This document shows positions 8,103-16,508 of a stretch of DNA of 64,000 nucleotides, piece by piece. The DNA comes from Actinomyces gerencseriae DSM 6844 (GTDB taxonomy: Bacteria > Actinomycetota > Actinomycetes > Actinomycetales > Actinomycetaceae), in NCBI RefSeq assembly GCF_000429265.1, contig NZ_AUBN01000003.1, forward strand, positions 1 to 64,000, written 5' to 3'. Both the position numbers and the translations under genes were made by a program. Position 1 is the first letter of the stretch, and every line of letters starts with the position of its first letter. The notes under the pieces are model-generated. The model saw only the letters and a program-made list of their open reading frames with translations, was not told the origin of the DNA and did not search any database.

Positions 8103-9266
8103 GTGCACTGCCTCGCACTCATCAGCGTCGTCGATCCGCTGCTGGTGGACCTGGTCGGCCTCGCTCTCCACGGCGAGGACGCCCTCGTCCTGACGGCCTC
8201 GCTCCACGCCGGCCCCGATGCCGGTCCCGGCACCGATCTCAGCGCCGCCCCCGGCTCCGTCACCGCTGCCGACGCGCCCGGCGACCCCGGCCTCGCCGAC
8301 GGCTTCATCCGACTGACCGCCGCGCAGGTCCCCCTCGACGCGGGCACCGCGCCCGTCCTCGACATCGCCCGCACGACGGACTGCTGGACCTGCTCCCTGC
8401 GGGAGGTGCTGCTGGCCGTCGTCGAGGACCGCGCGCGCCTGGACCCCGACGGCGCCACCGTCGTCCTGCTGCCGCCCGGCGTCGAGCTCATCCACCTCGC
8501 CCCGCGCCTGGCCGACGACCTCGCCCGGCTGCCCGGCGTGACGCTCGCCGGCCTGGCCCACGTCATCGACGTCGACGCCGCGGCCCGCGACCTGCTCACC
8601 CACCGCCCTGCGCCCGAGTCGGTCGCCGTCGTCGAGGACCAGTGCGCGGGCGAGCTGCACATGGTGGCCCTCGGCTACGCCGACGCGGTCGTCGCCCTCG
8701 GCCGGGACCCGGTCGGCCGCGACCTGGTGGAGCACCTGCGCCCTCACGACACCCTCCTGCTGCCCGGCCTGGACGCGCCGCTCCTGCCCGAGCTGCTCGC
8801 CCTGCGCCACGACGCCGCCCGCGCGGTGGCCCGCGTCCACCCCGCCACGACCCGGGCCTGGGGCGGTCCGGCCGAGCACGGGGTGCGCACCCTGGATCTG
8901 TTCAGCGAGATGCCCTTCCACCCCGGGCGCCTGCGCGAGCTGGTCGAGGACCTGGCGGGGCGCGGCATGCTGGCGCGCGGCTGCTTCTGGCTGCCGAGCC
9001 GCCCCGGGCGCGTGTGCACCTGGGAGGTCGCCGGGGGCGCGGTCAGCGTGGGGGACGCCGGCCCCTGGACGGAGAGCCCGGACGATCCGGACGGCCCGGA
9101 CGGGCCCCGGTGCCACCTCGTGGTCACCGGCGTCGCCGATGACGACGCCTGCGAGCGCGTGCGCGCCGCCTTCGGCAGCATCCTCCTGCGCGCCGACGAG
9201 CTCGCCGAGGCCCTCGCCTGGGCCGGCGCGCCCGACGGCCTGGAGGACTGGCTCGGCCGGGGGTGA
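8103..9266 (+). CDS. CobW/COG0523-like protein lacking the GTPase P-loop, possible Mrf-type ribosome factor
   Basis: The C-terminal third matches the CobW C-terminal domain ([19 protein letters not shown]... [16 protein letters not shown]), and residues near 98 hold [14 protein letters not shown], a CxxC in the position of the CxCC metal motif of COG0523 proteins. The N-terminus begins directly at [19 protein letters not shown], with no GxxGxGKT Walker A, so it probably cannot hydrolyse GTP. In mycobacteria a COG0523-like factor, Mrf, linked to zinc-free ribosomal genes recruits a hibernation factor to ribosomes; I recall this but cannot check homology. GTG 8103 is chosen for its GGGAGG site a few bases upstream. 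It shares the Zur box with the ribosomal cassette. Confidence 0.75.
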   Translation: MHCLALISVVDPLLVDLVGLALHGEDALVLTASLHAGPDAGPGTDLSAAPGSVTAADAPGDPGLADGFIRLTAAQVPLDAGTAPVLDIARTTDCWTCSLREVLLAVVEDRARLDPDGATVVLLPPGVELIHLAPRLADDLARLPGVTLAGLAHVIDVDAAARDLLTHRPAPESVAVVEDQCAGELHMVALGYADAVVALGRDPVGRDLVEHLRPHDTLLLPGLDAPLLPELLALRHDAARAVARVHPATTRAWGGPAEHGVRTLDLFSEMPFHPGRLRELVEDLAGRGMLARGCFWLPSRPGRVCTWEVAGGAVSVGDAGPWTESPDDPDGPDGPRCHLVVTGVADDDACERVRAAFGSILLRADELAEALAWAGAPDGLEDWLGRG

Positions 9267-9344
9267 CCCGCCCGCACCCCGGGGCGTCCGCGCCGCGGGC
9301 GGTTCCGCGCCCGAGCCTCCCGACGGCGGTAGCATGGACATCGT

Positions 9345-9450
9345 CGTCGCGACTGGCGCAGAGGTGGTCACCACCGGGGAGCGACGGCGCCGCACCGGAC
9401 CGCGCCGGAGCGGCCGTCACGGGAACCTGGTCGCCCGCCTGGGCCGGAGT
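9345..9450 (+). ncRNA. ZTP (pfl) riboswitch upstream of glyA-folD
   Basis: The leader contains the conserved pfl elements in order: GACTGGCGCA at 9351-9360, GGTGGTCACCACCGGGGAGC at 9363-9382, a variable GC-rich linker stem, and CCGCCTGGGCC at 9435-9445. The last block is the 3' pseudoknot half that contacts ZTP/ZMP. ZTP riboswitches sense purine-pathway intermediates that build up when 10-formyl-THF runs short and then switch on glyA, folD, purH and similar genes. A TAGCAT -10-like element at 9330-9335 could start the transcript near 9342. The exact fold was not computed. Confidence 0.85.
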
Positions 9451-9493
9451 CACCGCCCCCGCACGGCGCCGCCGTGCCGACACGAGGAGAACC

Positions 9494-10804
9494 ATGACTG
9501 GACCAGCCGGCACCACGCTCAACAACCTGCCCCTGGCCGAGCTCGACCCGGAGATCGCGTCCGTCCTGGACGACGAGCTCGCCCGTCAGCGCGGCACCCT
9601 GGAGATGATCGCCTCGGAGAACTTCGTGCCCCGCGCCGTGCTCCAGGCCCAGGGGTCGGTGCTGACCAACAAGTACGCCGAGGGCTACCCGGGCCGCCGC
9701 TACTACGGCGGCTGCGAGGTCGTCGACGTCGCCGAGACCCTCGCCATCGAGCGCGCCAAGGCCGTCTTCGACGCCGAGTGGGCCAACGTCCAGCCCCACT
9801 CCGGCGCCCAGGCCAACGCCGCCGTCCTCCACGCCCTGGCCGACGCCGGCGACACCATCCTCGGCCTGTCGCTCGCCCACGGCGGTCACCTCACCCATGG
9901 GATGAGGATCAACTTCTCCGGCAAGAACTACCACGCCACCGCCTACGGCGTGGACGAGACCACCATGCGCGTCGAGATGGACCAGGTGCGCGAGGCCGCC
10001 CTGCGCGAGCGCCCCAGGGTCATCATCGCAGGCTGGTCCGCCTACCCCCGCCACCTCGACTTCGAGGCCTTCCGCGCCATCGCCGACGAGGTCGGCGCCT
10101 CCCTGTGGACCGACATGGCCCACTTCGCCGGGCTCGTCGCCGCCGGCCTCCACCCCAGCCCCCTGCCCGCCTCCGACGTCGTGTCCACCACCGTCCACAA
10201 GACCCTCGGCGGCCCCCGCTCCGGCATGCTCCTGACCAACCGCGCCGAGCAGTGGGGCAGGAGGCTCGACTCCGCCGTCTTCCCGGGCCAGCAGGGAGGC
10301 CCCCTCATGCACGTCATCGCCGCCAAGGCCGTGGCCATGAGGGTCGCCGGTACCGAGGAGTTCAAGGACCGCCAGGTGCGCACCCTCGAGGGCGCCGCCA
10401 TCCTGGCCGAGCGCCTCCTGGCCGACGACGCGCGCGCGGCCGGGATCCGGCTGGTGACCGGCGGCACCGACGTCCACCTCGTCCTGGTGGACCTGCGCGA
10501 GGCCCCCCTGGACGGCCAGCAGGCCGAGGACCTCCTCCACGAGGCAGGCATCACCGTCAACCGCAACGCCGTCCCCTTCGACCCGCGTCCGCCGCGGGTC
10601 ACCTCGGGCCTGCGCATCGGCACCCCCGCCCTGGCCGCCCGCGGCTTCGGCGCCGCCGAGTTCACCGAGGTCGCCGACATCATCGCCACCGCCCTCGTCC
10701 ACGGCGCCGCCGGCACCGCCGACGACGAGACCCTGGCCGCCCTGCGCGACCGCGTGCGCGCCCTGACCGACGCCTTCCCCCTCTACCCGGGGCTGGCCCA
10801 GTGA
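9494..10804 (+). CDS. glyA: Serine hydroxymethyltransferase
   Basis: GlyA interconverts serine and glycine, charging tetrahydrofolate to 5,10-methylene-THF, using pyridoxal phosphate. The 436-residue product has the family start [20 protein letters not shown], the [17 protein letters not shown] region, and the PLP-binding lysine K236 in [18 protein letters not shown] 9494 follows a GAGGAGA ribosome site; the frame is open further upstream but that part is riboswitch RNA. It overlaps folD by 4 bases (GTGA), so the two are made together under ZTP control. Confidence 0.95.
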   Translation: MTGPAGTTLNNLPLAELDPEIASVLDDELARQRGTLEMIASENFVPRAVLQAQGSVLTNKYAEGYPGRRYYGGCEVVDVAETLAIERAKAVFDAEWANVQPHSGAQANAAVLHALADAGDTILGLSLAHGGHLTHGMRINFSGKNYHATAYGVDETTMRVEMDQVREAALRERPRVIIAGWSAYPRHLDFEAFRAIADEVGASLWTDMAHFAGLVAAGLHPSPLPASDVVSTTVHKTLGGPRSGMLLTNRAEQWGRRLDSAVFPGQQGGPLMHVIAAKAVAMRVAGTEEFKDRQVRTLEGAAILAERLLADDARAAGIRLVTGGTDVHLVLVDLREAPLDGQQAEDLLHEAGITVNRNAVPFDPRPPRVTSGLRIGTPALAARGFGAAEFTEVADIIATALVHGAAGTADDETLAALRDRVRALTDAFPLYPGLAQ

Positions 10805-11700
10805 GGGCCCCCTGGGGCGGGCCCGCCCGGATCCTGGACGGCAGGGCCACGGCCGCCGCCCTCAAGGCCGAGCTCGCCGAGCGCGTCGCGGCGCTGCGCG
10901 AGCGCGGCGTCGTGCCGGGGCTCGGCACGGTGCTCGTGGGCGAGGACCCCGGAAGCCTCACGTACGTCGCCGGCAAGCACGCCGACTGCGCCGAGGTCGG
11001 CATCGACTCGCTCCGCATCGACCTGCCCGCCACCGCGACGCGGGCCGAGGTCGAGGCCGCCGTCGACCGCCTCAACGCGGATCCCGCCTGCACCGGCTAC
11101 ATCGTCCAGCTCCCGCTGCCGGCCGGCGTGGACACCAACGCCGTCCTGGAGCGCATCGACCCGGGCAAGGACGCCGACGGCCTGCACCCCACCAACCTGG
11201 GCCGCCTGGTGCTGCGGACCTCGGGGCCCATCGCCTCCCCGCTGCCGTGCACGCCCCGGGCCTGCATCGAGCTGATCGCCCGCCACGGCATCGACCTGGC
11301 GGGGGCCGACGTGTGCGTCATCGGTCGCGGCGTCACCGTGGGGCGCAGCATCGGCCTGCTGCTGGGCCGCAAGGACATCAACGCCACCGTCGATGTCTGC
11401 CACACGGGCACTCGCGACCTGGCCGCGCACGTGCGCCGCGCCGGCGTCGTCGTCTCGGCGGCCGGCAGCCCCGGCATCATCGCCGCGGACATGGTGGCTC
11501 CCGGTGCGGTCGTCCTGGACGTCGGGGTCGCCCGGGTCACCGACCCCGCCACCGGCAGGGGGAGGATCGCCGGGGACGTCGCCGACGGCGTCGATGAGGT
11601 CGCGGCCTGGCTCTCCCCGAACCCCGGGGGAGTGGGGCCCATGACGCGGGCCCTGCTGCTGGCCAACGTCGTCGAGGCCGCCGAGCGGCGCGCCGGTTGA
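10801..11700 (+). CDS. folD: Bifunctional methylene-THF dehydrogenase / methenyl-THF cyclohydrolase
   Basis: FolD oxidises 5,10-methylene-THF with NADP and hydrolyses the product to 10-formyl-THF. The 299-residue protein has the catalytic [14 protein letters not shown] block (Tyr and Lys), the [15 protein letters not shown] motif, the [14 protein letters not shown] segment and the Rossmann motif [16 protein letters not shown]. It ends [20 protein letters not shown], the usual signature. The GTG start overlaps the glyA stop. Together with purU nearby it sets the 10-formyl-THF level that the riboswitch indirectly senses. Confidence 0.95.
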   Translation: MRAPWGGPARILDGRATAAALKAELAERVAALRERGVVPGLGTVLVGEDPGSLTYVAGKHADCAEVGIDSLRIDLPATATRAEVEAAVDRLNADPACTGYIVQLPLPAGVDTNAVLERIDPGKDADGLHPTNLGRLVLRTSGPIASPLPCTPRACIELIARHGIDLAGADVCVIGRGVTVGRSIGLLLGRKDINATVDVCHTGTRDLAAHVRRAGVVVSAAGSPGIIAADMVAPGAVVLDVGVARVTDPATGRGRIAGDVADGVDEVAAWLSPNPGGVGPMTRALLLANVVEAAERRAG

Positions 11701-11715
11701 GCGCACGGCCCGGGA

Positions 11716-12078
11716 TCAGTTGCCCGGTCGGAAATCCCTGCGGGACAGGCTGCCCGGTGGCATCTCGGTGAGCCGGACGTCGTCGACCCGCGCCCACCGG
11801 GGGCCGTGGTGGAGCCAGGAGACCAGCCGCGAGACCGCGTCGGCCGGTCCCTGGGCCACGACCTCGACGTCGCCGTCGGAAAGGTTGCTCACCCGGCCGA
11901 CCAGCCCCAGCTCCTGCGCCTCCTCGGTGCAGTACCAGCGGAAGCCGACGCCCTGGACCTGCCCCGACACGCGCGCGCGGATGGTGCGCACGCGGGCGGT
12001 GCTCGCGTCCGCCGGTGCGCCCGGGCCGCCGGGAGGGCGCGATGAGCCGGAGCCGCGCAGGCGGGAGAAGAGACTCAT
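11716..12078 (-). CDS. Acylphosphatase
   Basis: The last 90 residues are a complete acylphosphatase domain: VSGQVQGVGFRWYCTEEAQE, with the phosphate-loop Arg, followed by GLVGRVSNLSDGDVEVVAQG, with the catalytic Asn, and an edge strand ending in PPGSLSRRDFRPG. The enzyme hydrolyses acyl phosphates such as acetyl- or carbamoyl-phosphate. A Gly/Pro/Ser-rich leader of about 28 residues precedes the domain. It begins just after xth on the same strand and may be cotranscribed with it. Confidence 0.9.
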   Translation of the reverse strand: MSLFSRLRGSGSSRPPGGPGAPADASTARVRTIRARVSGQVQGVGFRWYCTEEAQELGLVGRVSNLSDGDVEVVAQGPADAVSRLVSWLHHGPRWARVDDVRLTEMPPGSLSRRDFRPGN

Positions 12079-12089
12079 GGTTCCGTCCC

Positions 12090-12938
12090 TCAGAAGACGT
12101 AGTCGATGACCAGCGGGGCGTGGTCGGACCACCTGGCGTCGTAGGAGTCGGCGCGGTCCACGGTCAGGGAGGCGGCGCGTCTGGCCAGGCGCGGTGTGGC
12201 CACCTGGTAGTCGATGCGCCAGCCCACGTCGTTGTCGAAGGCCTTGCCGCGCTGGGACCACCACGTGTAGGGGCCCTGCCGGTCGGGCGCCAGGGAGCGC
12301 GCCACGTCCACCCAGCCGGCGGCGAACCAGCCCTCCAGGTGGGCGATCTCCTCGTCCAGGACGCCCGCGGACTTGTTGTGGTTCGGCTTCCAGTTCTTGA
12401 TGTCCCTCTCGGAGCGGACCACGTTGAGGTCGCCGGCCATGACGACCTGGGGGCCGCCCGACTCGCTGGAGTCCAGCAGCTCCGCCATGCGCGCATCCAC
12501 GAGCTCCAGGTGGGCGTACTTCTGATCCATCTTCTCGGTGCCGACCCGGCCCGAGTGCAGGTAGGCCGAGACGATGGTGAGCGTGTGGCGGCCGGCTCCG
12601 TCCGAGCCCGGCGTGCCCTCCACGCCGAGGTCCACTTCGAGCCACCGGCCCGAATCGACATCGGGCTCGGCGGTGTCCGGGGGCGCCACGCCCCGGCGCA
12701 CCTCCCCCGCGGTGACCGGGATGTCCTCGCGGACGGCGACGGCGACCCCCGCGCGGCCCTTGATGCGGCACGGCCAGATCTCCGAGCGGTACCCGGGCAG
12801 GAGGGAGGAGGCGGTCGTCTCGTCCGCGCGGACCTCCTGGAGCACGAGGACGTCGGGCGCGCTGGCCTCCAGCCACCCCGAGATGCCCTTGCGGGCCGCT
12901 GCCCGAATGCCGTTGACGTTGACGGTGGCGATACGCAT
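12090..12938 (-). CDS. xth: Exodeoxyribonuclease III (AP endonuclease)
   Basis: The 282-residue product shows the full EEP nuclease fold: MRIATVNVNGIRAAARKGIS, the metal-binding LQEVRA, YLHSGR, the active-site AGDLNVVRSERDIKN and the terminal YDARWSDHAPLVIDYVF with the catalytic SDH. It cuts at abasic sites and removes 3' blocking groups in base excision repair. The start is the natural family start. Its stop lies 12 bases before the acylphosphatase start. Confidence 0.93.
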   Translation of the reverse strand: MRIATVNVNGIRAAARKGISGWLEASAPDVLVLQEVRADETTASSLLPGYRSEIWPCRIKGRAGVAVAVREDIPVTAGEVRRGVAPPDTAEPDVDSGRWLEVDLGVEGTPGSDGAGRHTLTIVSAYLHSGRVGTEKMDQKYAHLELVDARMAELLDSSESGGPQVVMAGDLNVVRSERDIKNWKPNHNKSAGVLDEEIAHLEGWFAAGWVDVARSLAPDRQGPYTWWSQRGKAFDNDVGWRIDYQVATPRLARRAASLTVDRADSYDARWSDHAPLVIDYVF

Positions 12939-13007
12939 GATCTCAGAGTACGGCCTGCCGCGATGACACCGCGGCTGGACACTCGCTGTCGGGGGCGCTG
13001 ACGATGA

Positions 13008-13025
13008 GGAGCTCCGGCGAGCTCC
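13008..13025. terminator. Weak stem-loop downstream of the MacAB-like operon
   Basis: GGAGCTC and GAGCTCC pair around a CGGC loop. It lies just past the stop of the minus-strand permease gene and before the xth gene. The stem is only 7 bp, so the assignment is tentative. Confidence 0.35.
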
Positions 13026-13042
13026 GACGGGCGCCGACGGGC

Positions 13043-14506
13043 TCAGTAGCGGATGGCGTCGATGGGGCGGATGCGCACGGCCACGATCGCCGGGATGATG
13101 CCCGACAACGCGCCCACGGCGGTCGCCGCCAGCAGGCCGATCACGGCGGCCAGCATGGGGAAGGGCGGGTTCGAGGGCATCGGCAGCCCATCGAACACGA
13201 CGCTCAACGGCACCCAGCGGAGCGCCACGATGGCGATGCCGACGCCGACGACGCCGGCCACCACGGTCGCCACGACCGACTCCAGCATGATGGAGAAGAA
13301 TATTCGCCGGCTCGTCGCCCCGAAGGAGCGTCTCACCCCGATCTCGTGGATGCGCTGGCGCACCGTCACCAGCGAGATGTTGACCAGGCTCAGGGCGCCC
13401 AGGATCATGACGAAGACGCCGGAGCCGGTGACCACGGTGGTGAAGGCGTCCGCGCTGACGTTCGAGCTTCCGCTGACGTTGTCGGTCGTCTGCGTGGATC
13501 CCTGCCCGAACTGGGCGTCCAGGCTCGCCTTGGCCAGGTCCTTGACCTGCTGGGCCTCGGCTTTGCCGGCCCAGATCTCGAGCGTCGGTATGGGGCGCTC
13601 GCTCTCCTCGGGCAGCTGCTGCTCGTAGGAGTCCGCCAGGACGAAGGCCGACAGCGGCTGCGGGCAGGGGATGTTGTTGCCCTCGGCGTCGGTGGTGGTG
13701 CAGTAGCTCAGATTCTCGGGCTCGAGCACGCCCACGATGGTGAAGGTGGTGCGCACGGGGGTGTAGGAGGTGACGGTGACCGGCTCCGTGAGCTCGGAGA
13801 TGCCGAGGTCCTCGAGGAATCCCTGGGAGACGACCAGTGTCGGGGAGAGGTCGTCGGCGTCGTCGGACCTGAACCACCGGCCCTGGGACACGGACGTGTG
13901 GTGCAGGGTCCCGTACCCCTCGCTCACCGCCTGGGTGGAGATCTGGCGGGGGCCGTCCGGGAAGGCGAAGCGCACCTTCGTGGTGTAGGTGGTCGCCCAG
14001 GAGCTCGCCTCGTAGCGGGAGACGAAGGACGCCATGGCGCGGTTCACCCTGTCCGAGGTGGCGGCCGACGCCGTGGCCCCCGACGACCCCGCGCCGCCCC
14101 GTCCCGAGCCGGCGGAGCCCTGCCCGGAGCCCGACTGCCCGGAGCCCGACTGCCCGGAGCCCTGACCCGAGCCGGACTGGCCCGAGCCCGCCGTCGGAGC
14201 GCTCGAGGCCCCGGCGTCATCGTCCCCGGGGTCGTCCTGACCGCGGACCGTCACGTCCTTCCCGGTGGGGGAGACGTTGATGGTGACGGTGCCGGGGCGC
14301 CCGACGCCCTGCTCGATCTCGGAGTTGATCGCGGACACCGAGACCTGCCCGACGGCGATGACGAAGGACATCGCGGCCACGGCCGCCGCCACGCCGACGA
14401 GGGAGAGCAGCACCCGGAGCTTGCCGATGCGCAGCTGCGCCCACGCCTCGATGACGGCGCCGACGAATCCGGTGAGCAGGCCGCCCGCTCCTGCGAATAT
14501 GCTCAC
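13043..14506 (-). CDS. MacB/FtsX-family ABC transporter permease with a Gly/Ser/Gln-rich insert
   Basis: The protein has an N-terminal membrane helix (LLSLVGVAAAVAAMSFVIAV), a large extracytoplasmic MacB_PCD domain, and three C-terminal helices forming the FtsX domain (FVMILGALSLVNISLVTVRQ; EIGVRRSFGATSRRIFFSIM). The stalk domain contains a 30-residue GSGQ-type low-complexity stretch not found in MacB proper. Its GTG start overlaps the ATPase stop by 4 bases. With the ATPase and the adaptor it forms a MacAB-like exporter for peptides, lipids or antibiotics across the membrane. Confidence 0.88.
   Translation of the reverse strand: MSIFAGAGGLLTGFVGAVIEAWAQLRIGKLRVLLSLVGVAAAVAAMSFVIAVGQVSVSAINSEIEQGVGRPGTVTINVSPTGKDVTVRGQDDPGDDDAGASSAPTAGSGQSGSGQGSGQSGSGQSGSGQGSAGSGRGGAGSSGATASAATSDRVNRAMASFVSRYEASSWATTYTTKVRFAFPDGPRQISTQAVSEGYGTLHHTSVSQGRWFRSDDADDLSPTLVVSQGFLEDLGISELTEPVTVTSYTPVRTTFTIVGVLEPENLSYCTTTDAEGNNIPCPQPLSAFVLADSYEQQLPEESERPIPTLEIWAGKAEAQQVKDLAKASLDAQFGQGSTQTTDNVSGSSNVSADAFTTVVTGSGVFVMILGALSLVNISLVTVRQRIHEIGVRRSFGATSRRIFFSIMLESVVATVVAGVVGVGIAIVALRWVPLSVVFDGLPMPSNPPFPMLAAVIGLLAATAVGALSGIIPAIVAVRIRPIDAIRY
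14109..14190. repeat. Short tandem repeats encoding a Gly-Ser-Gln linker in the permease
   Basis: Units close to CCCGGAGCCCGACTG repeat several times within the coding sequence and give GSGQSGSGQ-type protein repeats. Such repeats change length by slippage; the encoded linker is extracytoplasmic. Confidence 0.6.
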
Positions 14507-15312
14507 TTCGGACCCCCTCCCGCGTCGGCCGGCTCGGGTGCGCGGGAGGCGTGCGCCCCGGGCGCCCGGCCGAGCTGGACCTCGCCGAACTCCTCCAGGG
14601 AGCCCACCCGCCGGCGGGTCACCGAGATCGGGGTGAGGACCCCGTGCTCCAGGCGGTACTGGGTGTGCGCCCGCCCGGCCACCGCCAGGTCGTGGGTGAT
14701 GAGGATGAGTGCCGCACCGGTGTCGCGGCACTGCCTCTCCAGCAGCTCCATGACGGCGTTGCCGGTATCGACGTCGAGGGCGCCGGTCGGCTCGTCGGCC
14801 AGGATGACGTGGGGGCGTCGTGCCAGGGCCCGGGCGATGGCGACCCGCTGCTGCTCGCCGCCCGACAGGCGCCCGATGGAGAAGCCCCTCTTGCTCCCCA
14901 GCCCGACGGCGTCCAGAAGCCCCTCGGCCCGGGAGGTGCGGCTCCAGAAGGCCGTCCCGTGGTCGTACAGGAGGGGGGCCGCGATGTTCTCGGTGGTCGT
15001 CAGCCCGTTGATGAGGTTGAAGGACTGGAAGACGAAGCCGAAGGTCTGCCCGCGCAGGTGGGCGCGGCGGCCCTCGCCCAGCCCCGCCGTGTCGATGCCC
15101 ATCAGGTGATAGCTGCCGGAGGTCGGGGTGTCGATGAGTCCGAGGGTGTTGAGCAGGGTCGACTTGCCGGTGCCGGAGCGCCCGACGATGGCCACGTGCT
15201 CCCCGGGGTGGACGTCCAGGTCGACGCCGGTGAGGATGTTCAGCGGCGGGCTGTCGGGGACCATGAAGGTGCGCGTGATGCCGCGCAGGCTGATCAGCGG
15301 GTCCGGGCTCAC
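14503..15312 (-). CDS. MacB/LolD-type ABC transporter ATP-binding protein
   Basis: The 269-residue product has Walker A GRSGTGKST, Q-loop FGFVFQSFNLINGLTTTENI, signature LSGGEQQRVAIARAL, Walker B VILADEPTGALD and a switch histidine in LILITHDLAVAG, all of the MacB/LolD subfamily. GTG 15312 overlaps the stop of the adaptor gene (GTGA), so I prefer it to the longer in-frame ATG at 15363. A 40-residue tail after the domain is not conserved. It powers the adjacent FtsX-type permease. Confidence 0.9.
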   Translation of the reverse strand: MSPDPLISLRGITRTFMVPDSPPLNILTGVDLDVHPGEHVAIVGRSGTGKSTLLNTLGLIDTPTSGSYHLMGIDTAGLGEGRRAHLRGQTFGFVFQSFNLINGLTTTENIAAPLLYDHGTAFWSRTSRAEGLLDAVGLGSKRGFSIGRLSGGEQQRVAIARALARRPHVILADEPTGALDVDTGNAVMELLERQCRDTGAALILITHDLAVAGRAHTQYRLEHGVLTPISVTRRRVGSLEEFGEVQLGRAPGAHASRAPEPADAGGGPK

Positions 15313-16322
15313 AGGATCTCCTGGCCGTTCTCGTCGTAGCAGGCCGAGTTGTCGGGCTCGCACGTGTTGGGCGTGCCCGTGCGGACGATGTCCTTGCCGG
15401 GCACGTACTGGAGGATCGTCTCGCCCCCGGTCAGGCCGTCGGTGACCTGGATGCTGGTGCCGTCGTTGATACCCAGGGAGACCTCGCGCTTCTCGGCCCC
15501 CCTCGGGTTGTCCGGGTCGGTGACGACCCAGACATTCCCCGCCGTCACGGATCCCTCGACCGCCGTGACGGGGACCAGGACGGCGCCCGAGGCCGAGCCC
15601 GCGTCGATGCCGATGGTGGCCTTGAGACCGGCGAAGACCTGCTGCTCCGCCGGCACGGAGCAGCGCACCTCCACCGAGGTGCCGTCCCCGGCCTTGGTCG
15701 TGGGCTGCCCGTCCTGGCCGGTGGTGGTGGAGGTGTTCTCCTTCGTGCCGATCTTGAGGCTCAAGCAGGAGAAGGGCGCGGGGCCGTCGTTCGTCGAGAC
15801 GGTCGCCGTGGCCGGGGCGTTGGTGAGCCGGTACTGCTGGGAGGCGGTGATGGTGCCCGTGGCCGAGTAGGTCTGGGGGGTCACCGTGGCCACGACCATG
15901 CCGACGCTCGTGTCCTGGTTCTCGATGACGCTGAAGGACACCTTGCCGCTCTCCGGGGCGGTGACCGTGCCCCAGGTGGTCTTGTCCCCGCCGTCGGCGC
16001 TCGGCTCGGTCTTCTTGATGTACAGGAGGGGCTCCCCCTGGGTGACCAGGGCGTCCTTGGCCACGGCGAGGGAGTCGACGGTGCCGGTCAGGGTGGCCTT
16101 CGCCTCGACGGCCTTGTCCTGGACGATCTGGCCCTTGATCTCCACCGTGCTGGTGATGTCCCCGACCGTGGCGGTGGTCGTCCTCGTGGAGACCTCCAGC
16201 CCGGAGGAGATGTCCGCGCGTTCCTGCCCCTGCTGGCTGGGGAAGAAGGCGATCTTCGTCAGCGCCAGGGCGATGACGACGGCGATGAGGACCTTGAGTG
16301 TCGGTAGGGCGTATTTCTTCAT
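15309..16322 (-). CDS. Membrane-fusion (HlyD/MacA-like) adaptor protein of the ABC exporter
   Basis: The product starts with a short positive tip and a membrane helix (LPTLKVLIAVVIALALTKIA) and is otherwise extracellular. It shows beta-barrel and lipoyl-like hairpin halves (VGDITSTVEIKGQIVQDKAV; GTVTAPESGKVSFSVIENQD) and a C-terminal membrane-proximal domain with VLVPVTAVEGSVTAGNVWVV. The long alpha-hairpin of Gram-negative MacA is missing, as expected where there is no TolC. It is the first gene of the three-gene exporter operon. ATG 16322 begins MKKYALP, a natural signal-anchor. Confidence 0.85.
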   Translation of the reverse strand: MKKYALPTLKVLIAVVIALALTKIAFFPSQQGQERADISSGLEVSTRTTTATVGDITSTVEIKGQIVQDKAVEAKATLTGTVDSLAVAKDALVTQGEPLLYIKKTEPSADGGDKTTWGTVTAPESGKVSFSVIENQDTSVGMVVATVTPQTYSATGTITASQQYRLTNAPATATVSTNDGPAPFSCLSLKIGTKENTSTTTGQDGQPTTKAGDGTSVEVRCSVPAEQQVFAGLKATIGIDAGSASGAVLVPVTAVEGSVTAGNVWVVTDPDNPRGAEKREVSLGINDGTSIQVTDGLTGGETILQYVPGKDIVRTGTPNTCEPDNSACYDENGQEIL

Positions 16323-16420
16323 TCGAGTCTCCGGTTGTGCCCGGGTGCGCGGGCGCCTGGAACGGGGCGCAACGGGACGACGATGCGCCTGGCAGGGGGT
16401 TGTGCGGAGCCTATAGTCCT

Positions 16421-16468
16421 TGGTCTTAGGGGCGGTTCCTCCTCCAGGAGGAACCGCCCCTAAGACCA
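16421..16468. terminator. 23-bp perfect hairpin between galK and the exporter operon
   Basis: Bases 16421-16443 and 16446-16468 are exact reverse complements with only two bases (CC) between them; the arms contain GGTCTTAGGGGCGGTTCC. There is no T-run on either side. It probably ends galK transcription before the next operon on the same strand. The arms are much longer than a typical terminator. Confidence 0.7.
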
Positions 16469-16508
16469 CGGAATGAGAAGGAATTGAGACAGGTGGGGCC
16501 GGGGGGCC

